In this document: positions 16,801 through 22,534 of the stretch, in pieces
How the letters are laid out: the number at the start of each line of letters is the position of its first letter
Position numbering within the stretch: position 1 is the stretch's first letter
Origin: a virus
Virus record (IMG/VR): IMGVR_UViG_3300031227_004885
Location: 1-34,063 of that record
DNA length: 34,063 nucleotides
Reading direction: 5' to 3' (one strand)
Made by a program: the position numbers and the translations under genes
The notes under the pieces: generated by a model
Told to the model about the DNA's origin: nothing
Seen by the model: the letters and a program-made list of their open reading frames with translations, nothing else
Database searches by the model: none

Positions 16801-16864
16801 CTTTTACAGTGGCATATTGACCAGACCTTCCTGGTCCAAATACCGCGAAGTGGACTACTTTCAT
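13808..16864 (-). CDS. Four-domain fusion: GT4-like + GT8 glycosyltransferase + methyltransferase + ParB-like domain
   Basis: A 1018-residue open frame, the first gene of the 13-kb cluster. Residues about 1-345: GT-B fold, GT4-like, with LCLHGRPE near 93 and the donor-binding end RVVREALASGLPIVA (266-280). Residues about 362-640: GT8-like GT-A domain with MMDADMLV (458-465; DxD at 460-462), LNAGIML (495-501) and HVLHYKSKSW (588-597). Residues about 645-835: class I methyltransferase with VLEVGGGKMGG (688-698), GDFDNIPLPDDSVDVIF (734-750) and ELTRVLKPDGILFFNHP. Residues about 865-1018: ParB/Srx-like domain with EVYDGHHRLACCIAMG (979-994), the classic DGHHR motif. Start ATG at 16864 directly follows the capsid terminator. 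It probably builds and methylates a short glycan; the ParB-like end may bind or hydrolyse a nucleotide, or be non-catalytic. Such a fusion is unusual. Confidence 0.82.
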   Translation of the reverse strand: MKVVHFAVFGPGRSGQYATVKDLIIAERSVGIDAQLVDCNACQTCKQSKVIVGSTDGPIKTVGLEEAKTADILVRHSLIPHEIEQLGIPMVLCLHGRPENSFLLEKYKTVPVYSFLEQVANDDRYKAFVTFWQEYMFHFSKLLPKKQVYYVPSMVNLNEYSPIGKTFNLGKKSGAPNILIADIWREDTTPFNVLFSAVKFREEYCPGAKIHIFGMDSSKKNRASDIVTRRLQLTGALGEVFTLSPDMPERYRAGDILVTPHVIATRVVREALASGLPIVAGTGNKYTQWTANPMDISGFAAEINSCWNYIKHQPDVAINEARELAEKEFNLQQAGEAMKKVFESVLENQTIELQELNELDEDITFMFAAYGDKFMPNVFALLQSIDETYNGKAKIIFGYYDVSDEIIFQIQQVLPGVIIEGLKFPETEDNDEEFKTAAKSIMWNALLHKHPEVDKVVMMDADMLVVKKLGKFFKEDFDIGYTYKLPNDENPHWPLNAGIMLARNTENTKKFLNLWAKTTMNMQKSKLHKRDGYLLWGGGDQVSLGNLLGTRNLKHYAGVMKLNDITLRGFPCKLFNESRCIEPNIDTHVLHYKSKSWQNLLKTGEYSARRPKMLCTTMANIYKNTLKRWVDRASIALDQFKWTPEFELDYWTQHDNETYLNDIERLHKVFDIDSATKKSLVLQDPGIVLEVGGGKMGGELQFYKHGKRRILFDKLADTFKEMGNVPDDVECITGDFDNIPLPDDSVDVIFAWEVLDHAISKEHYTNGQKELTRVLKPDGILFFNHPLRKFPTLGHNVVVDEQEILHGFKELEILFNKPIANAKGHLEYCLIGRKSSKTTMNLETIEHFLKLGTGIKLTSTRYEPVVLSHVLEVDIGRLSCQNIPVSFEKYKTAYGDTDLKDWFSLENSIHCKFLDALKHGQALKESKYFKFQMLLNNDNEQLVLAKCKKFLNLAKDIMESQVNLLPIVYKCDDPNYEYEVYDGHHRLACCIAMGMKTMKLGVLESRPILKGKHEPITK

Positions 16865-16896
16865 ATATGGTCTCTCTTTCTCTTATACAAAAATAT

Positions 16897-16926
16897 GGGG
16901 AAGTGGAAAGGAACAACCACTTCCCC
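16897..16926 (-). terminator. Intrinsic terminator after the major capsid gene
   Basis: GGGGAAGTGG (16897-16906) and CCACTTCCCC (16917-16926) form a perfect 10-bp stem with a 10-base loop. On the minus strand the stem is followed by ATATTTTTG, a U-tract. It starts 28 bases after the capsid stop codon and ends 33 bases before the first cluster gene, so it should limit read-through from the capsid gene into the glycan cluster. No clear promoter is seen in the short gap that follows, apart from a possible TATAAG. Confidence 0.85.
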
Positions 16927-16953
16927 AGTAACACACATCTACACTAAGATGAA

Positions 16954-18000
16954 CTATGCAACAGATGATACTCTACGCCACTGTGCCTCATTGAGGTAAG
17001 CTCCATAACGGCCCCAACCAACAACAGTTTCAGCAAACGAAAGAATATCAGTCTCAGCCATAAGCGTGAGATCCATTCTATTACCAATCTTATTCTTTCG
17101 GCCAGGTACACAGAGATAACCCAGAGGAATTGTTTCGCCTGAATCACCAACCCATGTAGATCCACCAGTAGCTGCACCAGCAGTTGCCCAGTCAATATAC
17201 GATGTAAAGTATGGAGTAATGTTATAGTTAACAGTTACGCCACCAAGATACGCTGTACCCTGTGCTCTACCAACATTCAATGCCTGCTCTACACGGCCTT
17301 TATTAACCATGGGACAGTACATTACCATTGGCGTACCAGCAGTCACGCCAAAACCGGAATCACGAAGTGAGTTAACCAGCTCAGTTGCACCGAGACTGAT
17401 AGTGTTCCTATCGGTCTCTAACTGAGTTGTACCAATAGCATCATAAGGAACATTAAATGCAGCAGTATTGGTCAAAGACTGAATCATGTCATAAAACAGA
17501 ACAGCTTTTTCCTCATACCATTTACGTCTGAACTCAAGAGCATTGTCTTCGATGGTCCACCATTCGCCATCATCAAACCATGTCTTCATCCAGTCAAGAC
17601 CACCACCGTAGAGGTTCAACCCAACGGTAATTTCACCACCAGAGATGGCATAAATCTTGGCTTTTTGACCATCACGAACACGGCCAAAGGTTAAACCAGA
17701 CTGAGCACTTCTAACAGTAAAGCTAGACGTTTTAGTGCTCGTCAAATCAAGGACATCAAATGCAGCTTCATATGCAGTGTCCAGTTCTGCAACATCAATA
17801 TGAAACTTGTCAACAATTTCTAGTACTGAATCTGGAAAATTCGCAGCAGATGTGAATTCTCGGATTCCCGCTTTACGAAGCATGTCAGCCGCAACAGAAC
17901 TTTGATTATAGTGATGCTGAATCGCACCAATAAAAGCGTTACGCCCTTTCTTCGAGTCAAGTCTTATCCGACTATAGTCAGAGAAAATTTTACCATTCAT
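16954..18000 (-). CDS. Major capsid protein (HK97 fold likely)
   Basis: A 348-residue protein in the expected place after protease, scaffold and decoration genes. The N-terminal helix-rich arm (NAFIGAIQHHYNQSS, then ADMLRKAGIREF) leads into beta-rich sequence, a long helix around NALEFRRKWYEEKAVLFYDMI (the spine-helix position), and a C-terminal half with PMVMYCPMVNKGRVEQAL and PLGYLCVPGRK, like other phage capsid proteins of this size. Start ATG at 18000 has TTAGGAG upstream. Downstream is a strong terminator. Base composition is more GC-rich and codon use looks optimised compared with the glycan cluster, as expected for an abundant protein. The HK97 fold is inferred from context. Confidence 0.85.
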   Translation of the reverse strand: MNGKIFSDYSRIRLDSKKGRNAFIGAIQHHYNQSSVAADMLRKAGIREFTSAANFPDSVLEIVDKFHIDVAELDTAYEAAFDVLDLTSTKTSSFTVRSAQSGLTFGRVRDGQKAKIYAISGGEITVGLNLYGGGLDWMKTWFDDGEWWTIEDNALEFRRKWYEEKAVLFYDMIQSLTNTAAFNVPYDAIGTTQLETDRNTISLGATELVNSLRDSGFGVTAGTPMVMYCPMVNKGRVEQALNVGRAQGTAYLGGVTVNYNITPYFTSYIDWATAGAATGGSTWVGDSGETIPLGYLCVPGRKNKIGNRMDLTLMAETDILSFAETVVGWGRYGAYLNEAQWRRVSSVA

Positions 18001-18066
18001 AATTTATTAAACTCCTAATAAAAGTTATAATTCTGATTTCATTAATACCACAAGGTACTAAGTGTG

Positions 18067-18489
18067 CTATACAATGAAGAGAGCATCACTCGTATTGTCA
18101 GTATCTTCAAAACCGTAACCATTAAAATGGCACATTACTGTGGAAATTCCAGCAGCTTTAGTTTCAAGTGCAATTGCAGTGGTCTTAACTTGAGATTCAC
18201 CAGATTCAAAAATTGCCTCAGTTTGACGCCAAGCCAATTTATCGCCAGCAATCAAAGCTGACGCAGGCAAAACTGATAACTGTACTCGTGGAGCTTCATA
18301 TGCTGCAATACTAATACCACTTGTAACAGTATCAAGAGGCAGAACCAAACAATCACTGATTGCTTGAATTGAGCCAGCAGTAAAGCCAGCCACATCTGAA
18401 ATTTCCAATACTTTAGTTTCTCCAACAGGACAACGCAGACCAACCATATCTGATCCAGTAGTTGTGCTAAGAGTTCCGATATTACCCAT
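18067..18489 (-). CDS. Capsid decoration/stabilisation-like protein
   Basis: A 140-residue, Ala/Gly/Ser/Thr-rich beta protein immediately before the capsid gene, the usual place of head decoration proteins. It has a compact beta pattern: MVGLRCPVGETKVLEISD, then APRVQLSVLPASALIAGDKLAW, which resembles the DUF2190-like head-stabilising proteins. Start ATG at 18489 is preceded by TTTAGGAG. The 21-bp late element lies 37-57 bases upstream, linking its expression to the tail tube gene. Assigned by position and composition. Confidence 0.6.
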   Translation of the reverse strand: MGNIGTLSTTTGSDMVGLRCPVGETKVLEISDVAGFTAGSIQAISDCLVLPLDTVTSGISIAAYEAPRVQLSVLPASALIAGDKLAWRQTEAIFESGESQVKTTAIALETKAAGISTVMCHFNGYGFEDTDNTSDALFIV

Positions 18490-18525
18490 TATATATATCT
18501 CCTAAATAAGATATAACATTCTAAT

Positions 18526-18562
18526 TTAGCTGTCGCTTACACATTTATTTTTAGCTGTCGCT
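18526..18562 (-). promoter_or_regulatory. Late control element, copy 2 (upstream of decoration and capsid genes)
   Basis: Bases 18526-18546 equal 1300-1320 exactly. In this copy the half unit AGCGACAGCTAA (minus strand) occurs twice, at 18526-18537 and 18551-18562, and a weaker AGCAACAGC-like copy lies just beyond (about 18574-18584). Two or three direct repeats roughly 21-25 bases apart suggest cooperative binding of an activator two helical turns apart. On the minus strand GTTATATC lies downstream and could serve as a -10. Confidence 0.5.
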
Positions 18563-18587
18563 AATATCAACATTGCTGTTGCTATGT

Positions 18588-19196
18588 TTATCTTGGAATC
18601 AAAGAATTATTCTTCGGATCAGACATATCATCTTTTATGGTCTGATCTGCAAACTCATCATCAAACTCTTCTTTAGTGTCATCAGCAGTTTTGAATGTAA
18701 TTCCTTGGTCTTCAATTAATTTTAATTCTTCTGTTATTGCTTCATTTACTTTATCCTGACGTTGAGCATCAGTTAAATCACCAGCTAGATCAACACCACG
18801 TCCAGTACCAAGTCTTGCTTTGATATACTCAATAACTCGTGGTCCCTTGTCTGTCAACTCTGGTGAGTTTACAACCAATGTTACTGTATCAGTTTTATCC
18901 CTAAACTTCTGCAATGATACATTCTTACCTTTAAGAATGATAATCTCTTTTTCTAAGTTTGTTTTCAGTTTAACTTCAGCCTCATGAATCAAACTAACAA
19001 CATTACGGTTTGAAGCTAAATCTTGCTTATTGTATAACTCAGAAATTGGTATACCCTGCTCAGCAATTGCAGCTTTAATGTCAATGATTGATAACTCAGT
19101 GCCACCACCACCGCCATCTCCACCACCATCATCTTCACGAATTGATACTTTCCTAAACTCTAAATCACGTTTTTCCATTTTAATTCTCTCCTTCAA
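18588..19196 (-). CDS. Scaffold-like head assembly protein
   Basis: A 202-residue, charged, helical protein between protease and decoration genes. It has a basic start (MKERIKMEKRDLEFRK), a Gly-rich linker of G and D residues (around 22-33), a long helix with EAEVKLKTNLEKEIIILKGKN that is probably coiled coil, and an acidic C-terminus. These are the hallmarks of phage scaffolding proteins, which fill the procapsid and are removed by the protease. The first ATG at 19196 overlaps the protease gene by 17 bases; the MEKRDLEF start (at 19178) follows an AAGGAGAG-type ribosome site and is the more likely true start. Confidence 0.65.
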   Translation of the reverse strand: MKERIKMEKRDLEFRKVSIREDDGGGDGGGGGTELSIIDIKAAIAEQGIPISELYNKQDLASNRNVVSLIHEAEVKLKTNLEKEIIILKGKNVSLQKFRDKTDTVTLVVNSPELTDKGPRVIEYIKARLGTGRGVDLAGDLTDAQRQDKVNEAITEELKLIEDQGITFKTADDTKEEFDDEFADQTIKDDMSDPKNNSLIPR

Positions 19197-19956
19197 TATT
19201 CTTATTCATTTCTTGTATAGTTGCCAATACACCTGCACCATTAAAGCCAGGATTACTCACAGATGAATGTCCTAGTGCAAGATTTTTAATTTCATCAACA
19301 GATCTTATAAACCAGTTAGCATCAGAGCCACGATCTCGAGCTAACAGAACATCACCTTCAACAGAACACACATCAAGCTTACCAGACTTAACCTTCTCAA
19401 TCGTAGCCGGATCTGTAATATGTGCCACACCAATTGCATGTAGTGAGTCTCTAATCTTCTTAGTAAATGTATGTATGATTTTACCATACTTTGGTTTTGT
19501 ATCTTCATTTAAGTTATTATGTCCTTCGATAATACCAGCACCCATCAGTTGCTTTGCTAACTGTTTGATAGCACTGAATGACCAAATTTTACGTTCTTTC
19601 TTACGGTCAACTCTACCATCAGAAACACCCTCACCACCAACATCATACACAACAAAGTATGGATGTGGGTCAGTTGATTTGATTCGAGCAAGCAGATCTG
19701 CTGGTAAACATTGTGCAGCACTCATCTCACTGATATGGGCTGAGATAGAGACTGTCAATGATTTCTGGTATTGGATTGCTTTTCTATGCTTAACCTTTAT
19801 TGAGTGTTTCATTTGGGTTAGAAGTAAATCAGCACCATGCTTCGCAGTCATGAAATCATCAGTCTGTTCTTGCAGGCGTTGGAATTCCCGAATATAAGCT
19901 CTTTGAATATATTCAGGTTCATCTCTAACTATTCTAGGCGGTATAATTTTAATCAT
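19180..19956 (-). CDS. Prohead maturation protease-like (XkdF-like serine protease)
   Basis: A 258-residue protein between small virion genes and the scaffold. The middle part has YDVGGEGVSDG (104-114), GIIEGHNNLNED with His146, GVAHITDP with His179, and KLDVCSVEGDVL with Ser198, followed by HSSVSNPGFNGAG (230-242). A His then Ser arrangement with a downstream small-residue-rich loop matches phage head maturation proteases of the S78/XkdF type, which cut scaffold and capsid arms. The exact catalytic set is not certain. Position before the scaffold and capsid genes is strong support. Confidence 0.68.
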   Translation of the reverse strand: MIKIIPPRIVRDEPEYIQRAYIREFQRLQEQTDDFMTAKHGADLLLTQMKHSIKVKHRKAIQYQKSLTVSISAHISEMSAAQCLPADLLARIKSTDPHPYFVVYDVGGEGVSDGRVDRKKERKIWSFSAIKQLAKQLMGAGIIEGHNNLNEDTKPKYGKIIHTFTKKIRDSLHAIGVAHITDPATIEKVKSGKLDVCSVEGDVLLARDRGSDANWFIRSVDEIKNLALGHSSVSNPGFNGAGVLATIQEMNKNIEGEN

Positions 19957-19958
19957 TA

Positions 19959-20165
19959 TTACGGCGCATTCTCTTCAGTTACGTGTACTTCAATTCCAAC
20001 AACATCACTATCCATTTTTGTATACTGGTGGACTACATCACTGTCTATCTTAGCCTTTAAGTAAGCTGCATCACTATCCATTTTTGTTAGCACAGCATTA
20101 AGGTCACTACTTGCTGCTGTAATATCTGAACCAACAGATCTGCTTGCAAAGTCATATCTACTCAT
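19959..20165 (-). CDS. Small virion-region protein with KMDSD repeats
   Basis: A 68-residue protein with an internal repeat: TKMDSDAAYLKAKIDSD, then TKMDSDVV, i.e. three (K)(M/I)DSD units about 10 and 13 residues apart. It is predicted to be helical and possibly coiled coil, and is acidic at its end. It lies 2 bases before the protease gene. The family is not recognised; a capsid-associated or trimer-forming role would fit but is not shown. Confidence 0.55.
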   Translation of the reverse strand: MSRYDFASRSVGSDITAASSDLNAVLTKMDSDAAYLKAKIDSDVVHQYTKMDSDVVGIEVHVTEENAP

Positions 20166-20178
20166 TATTTAAAATTCC

Positions 20179-20766
20179 TTAAAAAGCTGCAGCAACAATT
20201 CCAACACCCGGAGCTTCACCAGCTACTGCACCATCAGCACCCATTATTCGTGGGAACAAATATCGACAACCACTGAAGTCTAATGCTACAATACAGACTC
20301 TGTTATTCCCATTATCAAATGTAGCTATGTTGAATAACTTATTTTTATTAGTTAGTGCAATAGTGGAAGTCCACATGCTTGTCACAGTTGTTCCACCATC
20401 TGGAGTCATTTCTAATGTGCCAACTTCAGCAGCTTGGTCAATGGCGGTGCATATCAATAATGGTGGATTGATTGTGTCTTTACCATCAGTTCTACCAGTT
20501 ACATCACGATATGCCAATAAGTCAAAACCAAATTTATCAGTTCCACCGACTACATCATTAAGTCCAACTGTACCACCATAGAATGCTAACAACAGTCCAG
20601 CAAACTTTCTACCAAACTTACTACGTATATCAATACAGTTAGCACGTTGTTCAAAGTAATTTAAACCTGTTGGCGGTCCTGCCCAATTAATCACAGCTGC
20701 TTCATTTTCAGCAGCAAGAGCTCGAATTGGAATCCACGGTGTTTGTGGTGTATATAGGTCACTCAT
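20179..20766 (-). CDS. Hypothetical virion-associated protein (195 aa)
   Basis: A 195-residue beta-rich protein beginning MSDLYTPQTPWIPIRAL. It has Trp-Ile-Pro near the start, several Gly/Asp turns (FYGGTVGLNDVVGGTDKFG) and a Cys-containing VALDFSGCRYLFPRIMG segment. No transmembrane or signal segment. Composition and place among head genes suggest a virion protein such as a minor head protein, spike or decoration, but the family is not recognised. Confidence 0.6.
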   Translation of the reverse strand: MSDLYTPQTPWIPIRALAAENEAAVINWAGPPTGLNYFEQRANCIDIRSKFGRKFAGLLLAFYGGTVGLNDVVGGTDKFGFDLLAYRDVTGRTDGKDTINPPLLICTAIDQAAEVGTLEMTPDGGTTVTSMWTSTIALTNKNKLFNIATFDNGNNRVCIVALDFSGCRYLFPRIMGADGAVAGEAPGVGIVAAAF

Positions 20767-20775
20767 AGTTTATCC

Positions 20776-20946
20776 TCAATTATGTGGAGTGGTTACCCCT
20801 GGTGATTTAAGTGTTAGAATTCTCGTTTTACCAGTTTGTTTAATCTCGGAGTTGTTTGGCATTTTTGCTTCACTTTCCAAATGCCCAGAGTTGGGCTCTT
20901 CAGTTGCTCTGCCATAGTTTCGTATGTTTTCACCTTTTACTGCCAT
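20776..20946 (-). CDS. Small basic protein (56 aa), unknown function
   Basis: The ATG at 20946 (MAVKGENIRNYG) has TAAGGAG immediately upstream and is preferred to a longer frame starting at 20976 that lacks a ribosome site. The product is hydrophilic and basic with no recognised motif (contains KMPNNSEIKQTGKTRI). It is the first gene after the sugar module and precedes the 195-residue virion protein. Unknown role. Confidence 0.55.
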   Translation of the reverse strand: MAVKGENIRNYGRATEEPNSGHLESEAKMPNNSEIKQTGKTRILTLKSPGVTTPHN

Positions 20947-20985
20947 CGTTAGGCTCCTTATAAAATACCTTATCAATAATGTACA

Positions 20986-20994
20986 AGTATAACA
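20986..20994 (-). promoter_or_regulatory. Possible extended -10 promoter
   Basis: On the minus strand TGTTATACT matches the extended -10 form TGN-TATAAT with one change. A start near 20979 would leave a leader of about 33 bases to the ATG at 20946. No good -35 is seen, as is usual for extended -10 promoters. It lies between the sugar module and the head genes and could restart transcription of the head genes. Confidence 0.3.
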
Positions 20995-21027
20995 CTATCT
21001 CTCATATTCCACAGCCATATCCCCAAT

Positions 21028-21708
21028 TTATTTCTGAATTTTCTTTTGTGCATTATCAAGATCTGCCTGGCAATCAATGCTGATTAGCTTTTCGTCAATT
21101 TTAAATGCAGTAATTTGGTATTTATTATCAAGAGTTCTAAGCTGTTCTAAGTGTAATTCTCGCTCTCGTGTTGTTTGTGATAGCTTAGAATATGTTTGTA
21201 GAAATGCTCTGGTGTAAGCATATACTCCCCCAGACTGCCATTCTGTAATTCTTCTATCTCTGCTGTAATCTACAGCTTGATCTCCAATGAGAATTACTTT
21301 AACTCGATTCTGATTGTCTTGGTCAATATCTAATATAGGATATACTAATGTTGCCATCTCAGTATTACCATTCCATGACTTCAACATATCTAATGCTTGT
21401 CTTGACACAAATGGTTTATCCCCCTGGACATTAATGATGATGTCAAAGCCTGGAAAGAATCGTGCAACTTCAGCACAAGCTTCACTGCCATTGATGTGTG
21501 CTTCAGTTGCAACGAAGACTTCTGCAAAACTAATAACATGGTCGATAACTTCATCATCAGCAGTTACGATGATTGTCCTATCAAACAAACCATCAACTTG
21601 TTCGTAGACTCGTTGAATGATTGTCTTACCATCAATCATCATTAATGGTTTACCAGGTAGTCGTTTTGAATCCATACTAACTGGAATAATTGCTAATCTA
21701 CTTACCAT
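21028..21708 (-). CDS. CMP-Kdo synthetase-like cytidylyltransferase (copy 2, divergent)
   Basis: A 226-residue KdsB-family protein: AIIPVSMDSKRLPGKPL (6-22), INVQGDKPFV (92-101, Asp97 as metal ligand), GGVYAYTRAFLQTY, LEQLRTLDN and a C-terminal SIDCQADLDNAQ. It departs from the family in the CTP loop (PVSMDS for PARxxS), in the TDR segment (NGSEACAEV for TGTDRxAEV) and in QGDKP for QGDEP. The fold is clear, but CTP or sugar specificity may have changed. It overlaps a GT2 gene by 7 bases, forming a donor-plus-transferase pair next to the tail fibre. It may make a different CMP-sugar from copy 1, or be a partner of reduced activity. Confidence 0.75.
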   Translation of the reverse strand: MVSRLAIIPVSMDSKRLPGKPLMMIDGKTIIQRVYEQVDGLFDRTIIVTADDEVIDHVISFAEVFVATEAHINGSEACAEVARFFPGFDIIINVQGDKPFVSRQALDMLKSWNGNTEMATLVYPILDIDQDNQNRVKVILIGDQAVDYSRDRRITEWQSGGVYAYTRAFLQTYSKLSQTTRERELHLEQLRTLDNKYQITAFKIDEKLISIDCQADLDNAQKKIQK

Positions 21709-22289
21709 TCAAGTATATCCTTTATTCTTATGGCAGTTAGTATTGGATGGTCAACAAGATGGTAACCCCAACCTTTTATGAGGTCTCTTGCATTTCTACA
21801 CGTACATTGGTTTTTAAGGTTCCAACTTACTTTCTTTGCTATGCTGCATCTTAGAACAGTTGCACCAAACTGAACATGATCTACACATTTTCCATTATAC
21901 TTTAAACCAGCTACTGCTATCTTTTCATTCTTCTCCAACATCGTAATCAAATGTACAATAGAAAATCTCGGTATTAGTATATCAGCAGTAAGGAACATCA
22001 TGTACTTGGTTGTGCATTCTTTACAGGCTTCTGTTTTAAAATGAATTTTAGCTTTTGCTTTTCCACCATCAAACTTTATCTTCTCAAAACGAATAGAGAA
22101 ACCATAGTAATTAACTTTAATTTGCTGCTCTAATAATTCAACAGTTCCATCAATACTACCATAATCTACAACCACAACTTTTGGATGAAGGTTTTGTATT
22201 GCTAGCCTTCTCAGACAAGATACGAGAGACGCTGAATCATTATATGTCATTATATAAATAGTTACATCTTGGTCAAAAGCATCTTGCAT
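21702..22289 (-). CDS. GT2 family glycosyltransferase (short)
   Basis: A 195-residue GT-A fold protein: VTIYIMTYNDSASLVSCLRR (residues 9-28), then VVVVDYGSIDGTVELLEQQ (the classic VDxGSxDGT motif) and MFLTADILIPRFS, in which T-A-D replaces the DxD. It is shorter than most GT2 enzymes (about 250-300 residues) and lacks an obvious acceptor-side or membrane part. ATG at 22289 shares its first base with the stop of the 78-residue gene (TAATG). Likely works with the KdsB-like gene that follows. Acceptor unknown; the adjacent fibre gene makes the fibre a candidate. Confidence 0.75.
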   Translation of the reverse strand: MQDAFDQDVTIYIMTYNDSASLVSCLRRLAIQNLHPKVVVVDYGSIDGTVELLEQQIKVNYYGFSIRFEKIKFDGGKAKAKIHFKTEACKECTTKYMMFLTADILIPRFSIVHLITMLEKNEKIAVAGLKYNGKCVDHVQFGATVLRCSIAKKVSWNLKNQCTCRNARDLIKGWGYHLVDHPILTAIRIKDILEW

Positions 22290-22525
22290 TATTCAATTCC
22301 CAACTCATTAGTTTGTTCTATTGCCTTACATTTACGAAACAAATCTTTAAAACCTTTCCTAACCAGATGTTGAATCCATTCTGAGTCTGTACCTTCATAT
22401 TCTGTTGGTGGACCATACACTGATGCAATGATTGTTGATCTTGCTATGACCAATTTGTCAGTGCTGATAAAGACTGGTATTAATGTTTTACCATCTGGTA
22501 CTTCTACTTGTTTTATTGTTGGCAT
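22289..22525 (-). CDS. Small protein after tail fibre (78 aa), unknown function
   Basis: A 78-residue protein between the tail fibre and GT2 genes; it begins MPTIKQVEVPDGKTLIPVF and ends in a basic helix with HLVRKGFKDLFRKC. ATG at 22525 has GGAG upstream and the stop overlaps the GT2 start. The family is not recognised. A fibre chaperone or small accessory protein would fit the position, but there is no direct evidence. Confidence 0.5.
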   Translation of the reverse strand: MPTIKQVEVPDGKTLIPVFISTDKLVIARSTIIASVYGPPTEYEGTDSEWIQHLVRKGFKDLFRKCKAIEQTNELGIE

Positions 22526-22534
22526 ATTACTCTC

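Noticed and set aside
20958-20986. TTGTAC-N17-TTATAA promoter
   Set aside because: The start would fall only about 5 bases before the ATG at 20946 and the -10 abuts the ribosome site; the extended -10 at 20986-20994 is better.
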